The notes: generated by a model from the letters alone, not told the origin. A stretch of 64,000 nt of DNA from Pomacea canaliculata (GCF_003073045.1 NC_037599.1:3968001-4032000), one strand, 5' to 3'; shown: positions 30,708 to 44,634, counted from the first letter of the stretch. Program-made: numbers and translations.

Positions 30708-33700
30708 ATGTCAGTAGATCAGAAGGGAGATATGTGTCCCAGTCCCAGCGGTAAAGAAGCCAAAACAACACCCCGTATGCCGAAGCCAGAAACTGAAGCT
30801 CGTCTGCTACATGGTGGTGGACCATCAGGTTTGTTAGAAGACAGATACAGTTTTTTGAGCATAATAGTCAGGGTCGATTTTTGTGCCGAACAAAACTTTA
30901 TTGTTTGACTTGCACTCACACTCACTCACCAAAGAACATCATTGGCATGTAAACCATAATTCATCGAGTTTCTTGAACCAAAGTACAGATTTGAGCTCAC
31001 AGATTTTCCTTACCATTGCCTAGACAGGCACAAGTCAGGTATTAGTATTTAATAGCTTCAGAATGAAAGGATTAAAAAAACAGTTCTGTATACAAAACAG
31101 AACCTGTTATAGAGTTAAACTATTTGAAATGATTGTTTTAGCGGCTTTAAACAATTTTTCCCTTGTGCTGACAAACTCTGAAAAATTGAAAATTGACTGA
31201 CAAATCTAAAAATCTTTTAAGTTTTAGTCATGATTTTTATTATGAATTATAAAATAACACAAGTTGTATAAACATGAATTTACTTGAATCAAAAGTTCAT
31301 GTTATTAACCTAAGAGAAGAGTTGATCAAGGACAGATAAATAGCCATGATTATAACTAGATAAGATTAAGCAAGATAATTGTTTTATCAATACAATGATA
31401 TACTACATTTTGGTCATCTTTTAATAAACATAGGTCTAAAAAGATTGTGTCTACATTAAATTTGGCATGGATTGATGAATCTTGGTCAAATATTTACAGA
31501 TATTTACTGCTGACCAGTGATCAAATTTGTTTGCTAAAACTCACATTGAAAACATGGTGTTTTAAGTGCTTTAGTAAATGCACACACACAATTATTGAAG
31601 ATAAGCTGCAGCTATCCTGCATTATGTAGCTGACGGTTAACATGAATTTTCTTTGCTTCGACTTTTTAATTTTGAAATTTTATAATGATTTAATTTGGTA
31701 GATTGGTCAAAATCCTGTCCTTGTGGTATTTAATGTTGTTTGGTGACAGCATGATTGTGCTTTATGGGTGTGTACAAAATATATCACCATATATCACATT
31801 AATAACTAGTACAGTAAATTATTTTTTTTTTCTTTATCAACCTGGACTGTGATTGAAAAAAATTATTTCTTTGTTTCCAGCTTCTGAAATGCCCAAAACC
31901 ACTTTGTCAGTAAATGCTCCGGTATTCGTTCCAAAGAACTATCCACCAGAACCTCCACAGGTATTTGACACAGTAATTTCATTTGTTTCTGTGAATATAA
32001 ATCATAATTTATTTTTTTTTTAACTCAGTTGTAAATCTTTGAATTGAAAGAGATTTTCATGTGATTCTGTACTTTTCAGTGACATTTCTTTAAAAAAAAA
32101 AAAAAGCATTTCAAGACTTTTCAGGGATTTTTTTTAATTAGTAATTTTTTTATTTATGTAATATGGTTTATGCTAGTTTTATAGATGTTGAAAATTATGC
32201 TATAGTATAATTAAAATAACAGATGAATTGTTTAGAGGCTGGTTGAGTAAATTGAAATGGCTCATCACATAGTAGGAGTAAGCATTTGACTTTTGTATTG
32301 ACCTACACAGAAATTAAATTACCTAGCACTAAACTACTACTGATAATCACTTTTATCAAGTGTCTTGATTAGCAGGAAGAAGGAAGGTACAATGTGGTTA
32401 AAGGGGCTGTAAATTCAAAAATGGCTTTTGCATCAAGTGATATTATGTCAGAGTTTACAAGTTTTTGTATCATATTCATAGGATAAAATCTCAATGTTCA
32501 GTAAAGATATTGTTTTTAATTTCACTGTGACCCTTTCCTGACCATTAGCATGGATAAAGTGTGTATTCAAGTTACTTTGTGTATAAGTGAGTGTATGTTG
32601 TAGGGGTGCATGAGTCTGTTATATTGTTAAATGCTAATATGGGTGTATGGTTGTTGTTGATTTAGTTTATGTATGATTTATGTAAAGTCCTCTGAGCAAA
32701 TTTTTGGAAAGGTGCTATACAAATCCTCATTATTATTATTAATAAAGCAAAATGTATAGTACTCCGTCATAGCACCCTGTCTTCAAACAAAGTCTCATTC
32801 TGCATCACATAATCCAGTGACATCTGTCATAGAATGGAAGTAACGAGGAGACAAATAGCTGGCATGGAATACATAGAAAGATTGTGCAGTGCTCAGTTAT
32901 CATCAAAAATATGTGGTAGGCTTACAGGACTTACTCCATGAATTTTGTAATAAAAAAACTTGCTGAAAGAATGGGTGGTTGCATAAAATTGTACTATTTA
33001 AAAAAAAAAATTTAGTAGCAAAATATTTAAGAAGAAAATAACAAGATTTTAGAGAAGTGTGATACTGGACTAGTATTATTTCAGTACCATGTTGTAGATT
33101 CTTTGAATTGTAGCAAGGAAAAACTCTATTTATGAATATACAATCTTGAAATAAAAAGCAGCTTTATTTTGTTTGTAAGCACACCCTGTACACTACAACT
33201 TTTAATAGATTGTGTTTGTTGCTGTAAGCAGTGCAGCAGTTCAAATAATTTTTTTTTTAAAATCCCACTAGGCACATACTACTGACATTTAAAATGAACA
33301 AGATGACATTAGATCTCACAAACACACACATGCATGCACCTACATATGGGCATCCTAAGCAAATGCAATTTAGTTAGCTGTAGAGAGACCAACTATAATA
33401 TACAGTACACAGGAATCTTTATTTTCTTTCTTAAATGATAAAAGATTCTATCTTATTTCTTGCTAAACCACAGCCACTTTGTATAATTTTTAGACTGTTT
33501 ATTAGAGTATTTTGATCTTTAACTGACTTTTAACATTGATATTAACCTTTAAATAAAAACACAATGAAGCACAATAATCTTTTACATTTTACTTTGTTAA
33601 GAATCTCACTTACATTTGTCATTGGTTGTATGTTTATATATTTTCAGACATGCTGTTTGAGTAGCGTAATGTAGATTAAATGACAAACCTACAAAAATAA

Positions 33701-36700
33701 CTTGCCCTGGAATAGGTGTGTAGCCACTGCACTTTGAGAAAAGTCCAACATGAGTATTGAAAAAGTAAATAAGAATAGGAAAACAGATCATCCAATCTTT
33801 TGAAATGTACAATCTAAGAAATTCACTTATTTGATCATTAATGACTGATTGAATTATAGAACCTAGAATAGAGAAACTGAAGCAGCATGCAAACACTGCA
33901 TTCATGCTTTCACTTTCTGTGTAAGTACTTTGTTTGAGCCAATTCTCTACAAATGAAAGAAACTAGAACTGATGTTGTTTAACTGTATTTATGCAGAGAT
34001 GATTGATCTCAAATGTAATCAAGGAACGAATCTTGTCCTATGAGTGACATAAGGCACTAGTTCCTCTGCAGGCTGTAGCTTGTGTTTTTATATGGTAAGT
34101 CTGACTAATGGCAGCAGAGGTAGAATACTGCTCAGTTTTACAGAAATCTTTGAAAAAACCAACATTGGCATAAGATATAGTAATGATTAGAGTGATAAGG
34201 TATCAGGTAATTAGAATATGGTGCTCAGGTGAATGGAAATCATGATTATAAGCCTTTTTGGATGCTTTTTCCTGGCCTGCAGACCCCGCCGCAGCATTTA
34301 CAGCCTCTTTAACTTTTGGTCTTTTTACAACACCCGTAGGGAGGAGGGAGAAACAGTGTATTTAGGGACTGAAATTCATATGAGGATAAGTAATGATTAT
34401 ATTGGTAAGATGACGTGCCAAAAACCAAAGCCAGAGATTTTACACATGAGATCACTGTACATAAAAAAGAAACTTTTTGAACAATAACTGACTTGGAGGA
34501 AAAAGACTTTTGCTTCTGTGTGGGTGTGTATCTGTGCATGTCTGCGTGTGCACACCTGCATGTATGATTTTCTGCATAAACAACAGATAAGCTTAAAAGT
34601 TACGATGGCTGGGTGGAATGAAGTCAGTTCGCTTATTTGTCATCAGGAATTTGATGTAAAAGAAATTAAAATACCACATTGGTATTTGTACCATTAGCTC
34701 AATCTCAGTACTGTCTTCAGCAAAAACTGTTAGAATAAGTATACTAAACTTACCTTTCATTCTTTATTCTATAATGTTTTGTCACATTGTGTATAGTCTT
34801 CAGTCTCTTTCCTCATTCCTTGTACATTTATTTATTTAACAAATCATTTAGCAGGGTTTTGAGTTGATTACAAACTGGTCTTGTTCTGACTTTTGAAGCC
34901 AGCTGTCCTGCTTTCGGCATCTGCACCTGTATTTGTGCCACGAGGAAGTTACCCTGACTATGTCCCTCATCACAGTTCACCACATCAGGTAGTTGTGTAT
35001 GAAGTAGCACATATGTAATCTTCTGTCATGCAATTTCTGGGCAATGGCTTGGAAACAACAGATATCTGCAATGGATTTGTGTTGGCATCATTGTGAACTC
35101 TTCCTAGGTGGACTGGCTATCCATGCATGAGCTTGTTTAAGAACTCTCCCTTTCACAAATGTCAGTGGTTAAAAAAAAAAAAAGAAAGAAGTATATGCAC
35201 AGGATTCTAACAGAGCTTTGGAGAATTCTTTTCAGCTTTGCTTAGCTTCTGTCATGTGCATCATCCTCATGTAAAAGGCTAAGCATGTGCATTGCCAGTG
35301 AGCCTTTTAGGCTGACATTACAGTGTAAAGTCTTGATCACTGTTGCATTTGAAACACCCTTTGTAACCTTGTATGTTACATATGGTTCAAAGTTTTGCAT
35401 GCTTTGGAGTCTCTTTCCTTTTACTTCATTGTGCAGAATGCTAATGCTCATCTATGGTAGAAATGGCATGCATGGCACAATTTTTAGTTTCACATATGGT
35501 CCACATATTTCTCAGCACGGCAGAACATTCACTGAATATAATTGTGTAGAAATACTTGTTGCATAGCATTGTACTCTGATACCTGGTGCTTACTTGCATA
35601 TTTAGTTTTATACAGGAATTATGAATCATAGTATGAAGGACAGTGCATTTAATGGGTACTTTACCAAGTGACACAAACTGATTTTTTTATATTTTGAATA
35701 TTTTAAGATTAAAGGGATAACCAACCTGAGTGAAGTATGTTTAGTTCTCAGAGAAATTGTGGTACTAGAGAGGTTGACGATGCAGTTCAGATGAATATTT
35801 TTTAGTCGAAAAATCTGATTTACTCAGTGTTGAACAAAAAATTCTGGGCTATAAATATTTAATATTTCCACTATGTTGGATCCGTTTCATAAAGATTTTC
35901 TGGTCACATACAATCCAGAATGATATCAGAACCCCCCTTTCCTAATCAAAAAAAGAGAAATCAGAAGGCCAGAGTTTGATAGCATATTCAAATACTTATT
36001 AATTTGTATTATGAAGAAAAGACTTCATTTACCTTGACCATTCATATGAAAAATGATGTTTTATGTTTAAGGATAATGTACCTTTAACCTTAAAATAGTA
36101 TAAATCAAATTATATTTTAAAAGAATACCCATTCTATTACATTTGTATACACACTTGGCAGAAATCTTTTTCAGAGTTCTAGAGGATGTAATATAGCACT
36201 TGGTTAAAAATGCCACTGATATTATGTCTGATATTCAACCTTGCTGCTTTCTAAAAGTATGCAAAGCCTTGCTGCCTCCATCTTGTTGATAAAATTAACA
36301 TATGCTGAGGAAAGATGCTAGGTTTTTCATGCTGTGTGCGGAAGAAACAAAGTGCTAGAATCCTTTTTGTCAGTGCTTGGTTGAGGACAAGAAATTTTAA
36401 AGCATGATAACAGTTAAATTATACATTAGTCTTAATATATGTTTTCATATGGGTAAGGGTGTGCTCATACACATGCATGTCTGGGCATACATCAGGCATC
36501 ATTGGGATGATCTAAATAATGTATTACTTTGGAAATATTGTTATTGTTTAGTATATGCAGTAATAATAATTTTTATAAAATTATTTTATGAAGTCTGCAT
36601 CAGAAGTAAGTTGACTACAAAAATCCAGATGAAAATATTTCACTCTGTGTAATCTTGATATGTGCAGAATAAATAAATCACTAAATTTTGATGGAACTGT

Positions 36701-39700
36701 CATGGCTGTAGTAAGTTAATTTAATTACACGATATGAAGAGCTATCTTTGTCTTTTTCTTTTAATTGTCTACAGGAGCAAGAATGCATCAGCCAAGAGTT
36801 TGAGCAGATGAGTATGAGAGCAGATGCTCAGGAAGTGAGCTACCTGTTAAACGAATTCACCAGAACGATGGCTATTCTGCTTACCAACCCAGGAAATATG
36901 ATTGAGTACATGCGTCCTCTCTGTGAAAAACTAAGAAGTGCAGAAACAGAAGACATTTTGCATGAAGTCATTCTCATACTTTATGAACAGGTGAGAAAAG
37001 ATCATACCAGAAAAAAAAACATGTTCTATGATTACAAACATTTTCTTATTCAAAATTTTGTGAAAGTTTTAACACACCTAGTTGTTGGTTCCTTTTTGTA
37101 AAGACAATGCACATTTCTGAACACCTTATCATGCATATAGACATGTATCGATCTACAGTTTCAATCACATATTTACATACAGGTCTTCTTACATGCCTCG
37201 TGTGCTATTATGTGGGTTAATGTGCAGTTGATAATATGATTGATCTGGCATTATTAAATACTGTAGTGTGCAGATTGAGAGTAAGAAATTAAGACAGTTA
37301 TTTCACAGAATGTCTTCATCTCTTTGACTATAAAACTCTCCCCAGAAAGGCATGAAGGCATTTGGAGATAATTTTTTCACTTTTTGTTGGGGGATGGCTT
37401 ATTAATTTCAGGCTTATGCCTTTAATCCATGTAAAAAAATGCTTTGACTGTATTAACATCACCATCATAAATGTTGGTTAAAATTGTTAAAATATTTTTT
37501 CAGAGTATCACAGAACCAAACTTTCGCTATACAGGTGCTCGTGTGTGTCATTACATCACAAGCAATCTGAAGGATCATGCCATTTTTTCTCGATTTAGGG
37601 CAGAATTTTTGAAAAGGTGAGCCCTAAAATATCCTTTAAAAATGATGTTTTATTTGCCGCACTGTTACCTGCAGGTTCAGTAAAATTTATGAAGTAAAAC
37701 TAAGGTAGTTCGGGTTATCTCCCTTGCAAGAATAAAGCAAGTCGTCTGGTGTTACTTGTTTGTGCAACTTATGAGCCGACCCATTTGTTTTCTTTTGTTC
37801 AGGTCCGTCCCATTGGCAGAAGTCTTTACATTTTTAAGGAGGATAGGAATTTACCATCAGATTTAAGGAATTTTATGTCCTGATGACTGTCTTATGGTTT
37901 TTTGGTTTGTTGATGGCCTTTTTGGGCTTCACCACTCCTTTTTACACTTGACCCACTTTTTTACATATTGTTTATTTCTTGTGTTGGCTTTTTAAAGAAT
38001 GTTATGGTTATGTCACTCAGAGTTTTTCCCTGAGCTTGTTAACTTGTCGCCATTATATAGCCCTACTTGCTGGCACGGCGTTAAACACAAACAAACTGCT
38101 GGACATCAATGGAGAGAAGTCCCATCTACAATCATGCCACCACTTTTCTGATATACAGAGTACTAGTGACCTCTGTTTTTGGTTGTTGTTTTTTTTTTTT
38201 TACAAGTTTCACTTATCTTTCCATGATATGTCAACATGCTGTTTGGCCCAGATGTAAAAAAATTCTTTGCACAAAAGATGAACAGGGGCTCAGACTGCAT
38301 CAAACTAGCTTTGCCTAACCCCCGAATAAATTATTAAACTTTTCTTAATGTAGTAAGACTGTGGTGTAAGAAACATATCCATAGCTGTATAGAATAATGA
38401 AGACATGTAAAACGCCCCAGAGATCACCTTTAGGACTGTTCATTGTGTCCAGAGTATCAGAGTGTAAGGATTTCATCTTGTTCAGAAAGAGACAACTGTG
38501 GATTGGTCAACTGCAAGAATATCCATCAAATAATGAGTGGGTATGTTGTATACATACATGTCCACGCATGAAGGTGCATTTTATGGGTATCCTAAAAAGG
38601 TGTTAGGATTCATGCAAGTTTATCTATGTTTAAGCCACTTTCAGCCTGATTTATGCTGAAAAAAGGTGGTGTATTATTATCATTTATTGACTTCAAGGTA
38701 TGTTTTACATCTACATTTGCTTTAACATGGTATTTTGCTATAAATAACAAGAGGAAATCATAATTAATGTCCAATTAAAAATATAAGAGCTTCCAATTTG
38801 AATTTTTAAATCGTTTGATCACTCAACTTGCTTCCTGACTTTCCGTGATGCTTTTCTTGTGATTTCCTCTCCCATCTTGACCAGATCTATTACAATCACT
38901 GGTAGTATATCTCTCACTTGCTAAAAGCTTTATTGTTTGTTAGAAACAGTGACAGTAAGAGAACACAGATTCAATGCCAGGATATTGCATCAGTGAAAAT
39001 CTCCATTGTGACCTACTAGTGTTGTCAGTTTGTTTATTTTATTTATGAACGAGCAGTGACAGTTTTGGGAATGGCAGTTTCCTTCCTCCCCTTCACAGTC
39101 TGTTCCTAACCCATTCCTCTAGAGGTTCATCATTCTTACCATTTTTTTAAATTTTAACTTTTAGAAAGATACAAAAGAAAGCTCAGGAATGTATGTTCTA
39201 TTATGCTGTTTTTTTGCTTCTCACAGGAAGTATTTTTTTTCTGCAGATGTAATGTTGATTATACAAACCGAGAGCAACTGTTGATGAATGAGGAAGAGGG
39301 ACTGCATAGACTTTGTGGTCTCACCCTCTTTATGGGAGAGCTGTTCCTCAATTACACAGTAAGAAAGCAAAGCACTAGTAATAGGTTATTATCACATTCT
39401 GCAGATCAGGGCTCATATACAAGGACATCAGCAAGTTTGCCCTTGGGCTGAGGGATACCATGTTCATTGTGATGTTTAGTTGCACTTTTTTGGAAGGGGA
39501 AATTGCTGCTTAGATTATGAATCAAATAAAAATGGTATTTAGTGAACAGTTCTATACCATTATATCTCTCCAGTTTATTTGCTTGATCTAAAAAAAAATT
39601 GTTTGCGTCTGTTAAACTCAATCACAACTTCCACCATATTTAACATTCACTGGAGTTATTGGTAGAGGACACCTACAATAAAGTACCAATTTGTGAAAAA

Positions 39701-42700
39701 ATTTGTGTATGCCTGCCCTCAGACTTTGAATCATTGAATACAGGGTTTTAGCTGCCAAGAGATAGCCAATTCGCCTAGCTTAGGTATTTTAATCATGCTT
39801 CATGAATATGAGCGGTCATTTTTTATTTGTCAGATATGAAAAACTGCTGCTATCGCGAACAGAAATTGAAAGTAGGATAATGTTACAATCTAGAAATATT
39901 TGTCTCTAGTTATGAGAACACTGTCCTCGAGGAGTAACAAGGACTAAACTATCAAGAGAAATATAATTTGAATTAGCTTTGTTGATTTTAAGTTATGTGC
40001 ATCTTTTTGACACAATGAGTCTTGTTTTCTATTTATTTTACTGCTTGATATCAGGATCTATTGTCACATCAAGTAAACAACAAAGACTTCTTGGGTGGAC
40101 TGGTGAAGCTGTTGTGTTATTTTCAAGTGTTCATATAGGACAAGCATAAATAAACATATTGCCAGAAGACAGTGTTGTTATGGTTGGTGGAGTAGAAGCT
40201 TTTTACAATCTGCCAAGAGGTACACATGAGTGTCAATTGTGGGAAACTGATGCTATCTCCAGTGGAATGATATTCTTAGTCAAAATACTTGTGATTTAGA
40301 CTGCCATTGCAGATTGTTTTGCAGGCTGCAGGCTCTGAGAAGATGGAGTTCCTGCCAAAAGTGCTGACAGACTTACTCAGAACATTACTGTCACAGCCCA
40401 CAGATATCACAGTTAAAACAGTTTGTCAACTTCTCAAGGTGAGAACAGTGTCAGTTGTGACTTACATGGTAGTACTGGTGTCCCTTTATAAATATGAAAG
40501 AGGAAGAAGGTTGTGGATGTGTGTGTTTATGTGCTGGCATATTTGAATGTTTATCCACATTAACTCTCAACACTGAAATTGATTAGCCTAAGCTGCATTT
40601 GCAGTCTGAAAGAGTTTCTTTCTGTCATTACAAACTACAAATATTCTGCTTTCAGTTGGCAGGCGGTCCGACAGAAGACATGGTAAATGTTAATCCAACT
40701 GATGCAAAAAATTTTCATGAAGTGTTCATCACTCTTTCTCAGCTACAAGATGCCCCCTGCATTTCAAGGTAAGAAAAAACATTAAAAAACATTAGAATGT
40801 TAATTATTAGACAGCTGCCTTTTTATGTGTTTATTTTCTTGTTAGTGTACATTAAGTTTAAGAAGCTTCTGTGTAAACTGAGAATTTTTGTTGGTTTTGT
40901 TTCATTCAGTCATCCCTTGAGTGGCTTCTGTTATTGGGAGGGAGCACATGAATAGACACAGCAGGTGAAAGAGCCCACTACTCTTGCCTGTTGTGGGCGA
41001 TAGTGAGCAGGTCCTGTTCAGGACGACTAGTCCAGTCTTTAATGTTCGTAAGCCAGCTGCTCATCTCGTTTTCCGGACTCGCAAATCTGAACATGTCATG
41101 CCACTTAACTCTCTTCATTGGCTACCAGTTAAAGCTAGAATATACTACAAGTTCTCAACTCTATGCTGTGGCTTCTTTGAAGGCTACTTCACCCACTACT
41201 TTACTGAAATTATGTCTGTCAACACTCCTGCCCTAAACTTGCACTTCTTATCAGACTTGTGCATTCTATCCCTCCCTCCCACACAGACAGTCACATACGG
41301 ACAATGGATGTTCTCCCTCTGCTTCTAAGCAATGGAACTCTCTTCCACCTCACATTAGCAACTCAGATTCCAAGGCTACATTCAAACACTCTGAAAACAT
41401 ATCTGTTCACTAAGTGCTATTCCTGAATTACTATCCTTCTCCCTGGCAATACTGTCATGCTAACCATCATGTGACGACTCCATCTTACACTGTTTATATC
41501 CCTTCATATCTTGATCCATTGCTTTACGTTCTACTCTTTTACTTCATCTTTATGTTGTTCAGTGACCTTATACACACACACCTCACTGTCCACTGACTGT
41601 TATCTTTCATTTATCATTATTGGTCTGCGCAGAGAGTGCGATCTATCTTGGTTGTGATGCTGCGCATTATAAGTTCACATTATTATTATTATTTCTCTTT
41701 ATCCAGCTCATGTTACATTAGTAAGCTAGAGGGATGGGAGAGGGAATTGGCGCTTTGCGCTGAGCCAGCAGTTAAAGCTATATCATGGCAAAACAAGAAG
41801 CCCTGTAAAAAGATGCTACATGCAAAAAAAGAACAGTGCCCGAGACAAGAGTTGTTACTGGGACAGCCAGCCTTCACTGTATTGGTGACAGGCTAACAGT
41901 TCTCTGCTATTGGGTTGTCTGAAAAGTCATGATGCATGTTTGCAATAGATGGGGCTAGTTCATTTTTGGGAGTACTAGAGTGATTTGCATCTATGTTATT
42001 GCTGTGTTATTTGACAGCTGACAGTTCTAGCTTCATTCTAATATAAAAAAAGTGAGTGATTTGGTTGAATTTTGGAGATTTTATGACAAGTTGAAAATAG
42101 AAGACCAAGCTGCGCATTTGCGCCATATTTTACTGTTTTACTTCAGTAAAGGGAAGAATGTATGTCAAGCTTGTGAAAATTTGCATAAAGTTAATGGTCA
42201 CAGTGCTTTACCAAATGTCAGTGCCAACAATGGTTCATGAAATTCCATGTTGGTGATTTTGATCTCAGGGGCGCTCCTCAGCTATGGAGGTTCACTGAGG
42301 TTGATGATGTCATAATAAAGGATTTGATGAAGTTAGACCCATGTAACATAATACAAGAGATTGCTGGGATATGTAAGCATGCTCAGAATTTGGGTTTCTT
42401 GTAAACTCAAAGACATTCGTTTGATGCTGCATATAAACCTCTGGAGCTTGGATGGGATGTGTTGCCATACTTGCCTGATCATGAGCCGTCAGACTTTGAC
42501 ATGTTTCACTTTCTTCAAATGCTTGCATGGTATAACGTTCAGTTCAGATGAGGCTGTAAATCAACACTTTGTTTAGTTTTTTGCTGATAAGGACAGGTCC
42601 TTCTATAAATGAGGAATTATGAAGCTCACTCAAAAATGGCAAAAAGTTATCAAACAAAAAGGGCAATATATATCATTGATTGATCTTTGTTCTTTATATA

Positions 42701-44634
42701 AATAAATGCCCTTAGAAAAAAAAATAGGTCATGACTTTTCCGACAACCCTATACTTACATTACTGACACTATATTTAAGTGTTTAAGAAAAAATTGATTT
42801 TTACAAAGTAGCAAGAAATGAGTCAGATAAGGGATAGTTTGAGATTTTGATTCTGTTTGATGTCTTGAATTATGACAGAGAATTTTGTCTGCAGCAACAT
42901 GAAGCATTTAGTCAAGTCTGTATTGAATCTCCGACAAAGCAAATGGGGACGTGGGGACCCAGCTTCACCACCATCTTTAGATGCCCATTCAAACAGGTTG
43001 AACCTGATGCCACCTAACTTTATGCAGGTATGACAGGCCCAGGATTTTAGCTTGCCTGCTTGGTACAAGCAGCAAACTTTAGTATCATGAACTGGTGCTT
43101 GTATCTGTGTTTTCAGTGCAGCTTTGTGGGGTGAATGATTTATAATTTCACACACCTAACTTGTCCTTTGTTGTCTTTGTTACAGTCTGTTAGTTATAAA
43201 CAAAAAAATTGTGCCTTTGTTGGAAACTGTGATATGCACCAAGTATACACACCAGACAAAGCCATCACAACTCTTTTTTTAAAAAACTGTTCAAAGCTTA
43301 AAATTGTTTGCTAATGCTGAAGGCAGAGCCAGTGTTTTATGACATGAATGGAAAGCCAATCAGTCGAGAGGAAGCAGGCTACCGGGAGGAGGAGGAGGAA
43401 GAAGAGGAGGATCCAGAAAATCAGTATATTCTCAGTGAAGAGGAAGAACAGGAGTTCCTAGCCTGGCAGGCAGAGGTGCAGGGCTGTGCACCAAATCCAC
43501 GCTCTTTTCCTGCACAGGTAAACCAGTCAATACAGATCATCTCCTTATTAGAACAAGATCAGTCCAAATGATTCAACTAGAAATCTCAGGAAAATTTGAA
43601 AAGTGATTTCCAGTTCCTAGGAAAGTTTTAAAAATTAAAACAAGAAGGAAATTGGTTAAAGATTATTTATGCCAATTTTTTTTTTAATGTTGAAATATAG
43701 ATTTTTGATGGTTAACTGCATGTTCACTGAAAATTAGTTTCCCCTGCTAACATGAATATCACTGTTTCCACCAACATGTCTTTTTTGTCATCAATGAATG
43801 TTCGGACTTTGATGTCAAAGCAGTCATATCTCAATAAACTGGCTTGGTGGGGCTGGAAAATATGCAGAACGACAGAATATTTTTTTTAGTTGTGCTATTT
43901 GCAGCAAGAAAGGAAACTGTCAGATGTGGGTATCAACTCACTGTGGGCATGCATGAAAATAAGAAGCAGAGATTTGGGGATGTAGTGGAATTTCCATAGT
44001 TTGAAAGCTCACATTCATGTGGACTTAGGCATACTGCTTTTCATTCCTCCTAGATTCCATCCCATCAAGGTACAGCTCGACCTCCTCGAGATATTCATCT
44101 CAATAACATGAGCTATCAAGACCCTTGCATATACCAAGCTTGGTCTACTTCAGTTGATTCTGTTTCATACCAAGAAAACTATTAGTAAGTATCTCCGCTA
44201 GTGGATGTATGTGGTGATGTTTTGACACAAAATATAAGGTTGCTGTGCATGGCAAAATCTTTGACTACCATAACTTCTGGGCTTTTTGCCTCTTTCATTA
44301 AAAAAATAGCTTCGTAGAAGTCATTATTTTTCTTTTGGAAAATGCAGTTACTTTTCAGTTTGATATTTCTATGAAATTGTGTTCTTTGAGTGTTATTCAT
44401 CAGCTAGTTATATATCCTTGTGGCTCTTTAGTTTACTTTGTTCACAAAGTTGACCAAGAGTTGTCAGTATTTTTGTGATACCAATATGCTTTTCCTTTCA
44501 GCAATGACTATGCTGACAATGGATATGCACCCTACAATGCAGACAATGTTCTTGCCATGAATGAAGAGGAAGAGGCAGCATATGAGGAGTTTCTTTCACA
44601 AAGCTATCAGCTGAACCAAATGGGGAAGCGATGA
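30708..44634 (+). CDS. PAIP1: polyadenylate-binding protein-interacting protein 1, 12 exons
   Basis: Cytoplasmic translation stimulator that bridges poly(A)-binding protein and the eIF4A/eIF3 machinery. Coding exons: 30708-30828, 31881-31960, 34899-34988, 36775-36990, 37504-37616, 39247-39358, 40313-40438, 40656-40768, 42895-43027, 43323-43517, 44054-44184, 44502-44634 (TGA); phases all join, giving 520 residues (human about 479). The start follows an in-frame TAG two codons upstream. A PAM2 motif (LSVNAPVFVP, residues 49-58) is followed by a second PAM2-like motif (LSASAPVFVP, residues 72-81). A MIF4G-like helical domain starts near residue 98 (YLLNEFTRTMAILL), and the C-terminus is acidic with a PAM1-like EEEEAAYEEFLSQSYQ. 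The exon at 40313 has a second in-frame acceptor 12 bases further on (40325). The acceptor at 43323 is weak and is the least certain junction. Confidence 0.93.
31961..34898 (+). other. PAIP1: PAIP1 intron 2 (2.9 kb)
   Basis: AT-rich intron with the retroelement 3' tail at about 32600-32745. The remaining parts show no gene, RNA or repeat that could be supported; short open frames lack family resemblance and splice context. Confidence 0.7.
32600..32745 (+). mobile_element. LINE/SINE 3' tail of the L2/CR1 type
   Basis: GTAAAGTCCTCTGAGCAAAT followed by GGAAAGGTGCTATACAAATC and a (TTA)n run is the characteristic 3' end shared by CR1/L2-like LINEs and the SINEs they mobilise. The 5' limit is uncertain. 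It lies in PAIP1 intron 2, where nothing else larger was recognised. Confidence 0.6.
34989..36774 (+). other. PAIP1: PAIP1 intron 3 (1.8 kb)
   Basis: AT-rich DNA. No gene, mobile element or structured repeat was recognised on either strand. Confidence 0.7.
38050..38092 (+). mobile_element. SINE 3'-end remnant
   Basis: GCCATTATATAGCCCTACTT followed by GCTGGCACGGCGTTAAACAC matches the 3' part of the SINE family. The head and the C tail are absent, and it lies in PAIP1 intron 5. Confidence 0.55.
40905..41060 (-). mobile_element. antisense LINE C-terminal fragment, copy 1
   Basis: The minus strand reads WLTNIKDWTSRPEQDLLTIA with a downstream HNRQE, the WK..I..W....DLL..A..R..W pattern at the C-terminus of many non-LTR retrotransposon proteins. 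A homologous antisense copy lies at 51779-52080. Both are degenerate. This one is in the PAIP1 intron after the exon at 40656. Confidence 0.6.
41061..41697 (+). mobile_element. 5'-truncated LINE 3' end (CR1/L2-like)
   Basis: The plus strand encodes LHWLPVKARIYYKFSTLCCG and, in shifted frames, YGQWMF..., WNSLPPH and FKHSENI-like segments. That is the familiar C-terminal block of CR1/L2-type reverse transcriptase proteins (LHWLPV.ARI.YK...L, then WNSLP). It ends in a (TTA)n microsatellite near 41680-41697, typical of this group. Several stops and frameshifts show that it is dead. Confidence 0.75.
41731..41900 (-). mobile_element. SINE copy, reverse orientation
   Basis: AATTGGCGCTTTGCGCTGAG, GCAGTTAAAGCTATATCATG, AGAACAGTGCCCGAGACAAG and CACTGTATTGGTGACAGGCT match the reverse of the SINE family. 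It sits between the LINE fragment and the mariner relic. Confidence 0.75.
41908..42751 (+). pseudogene. mariner-type transposon relic, internally deleted
   Basis: The ends are inverted repeats (GGGTTGTCTGAAAAGTCATG at the left, its near complement at the right) next to TA dinucleotides. The plus strand first reads a mariner-like N-terminal helix-turn-helix region (RHILLFYFSKGKN, then KFHVGDFDLRGAPQLWRFTE and LMKLDPCNIIQEIAG). It then jumps to a C-terminal segment (LPDHEPSDFDMFHFLQ, then KMAKSY). The central catalytic region is largely missing and several stops interrupt it. It lies in the PAIP1 intron before the exon at 42895. Confidence 0.85.
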
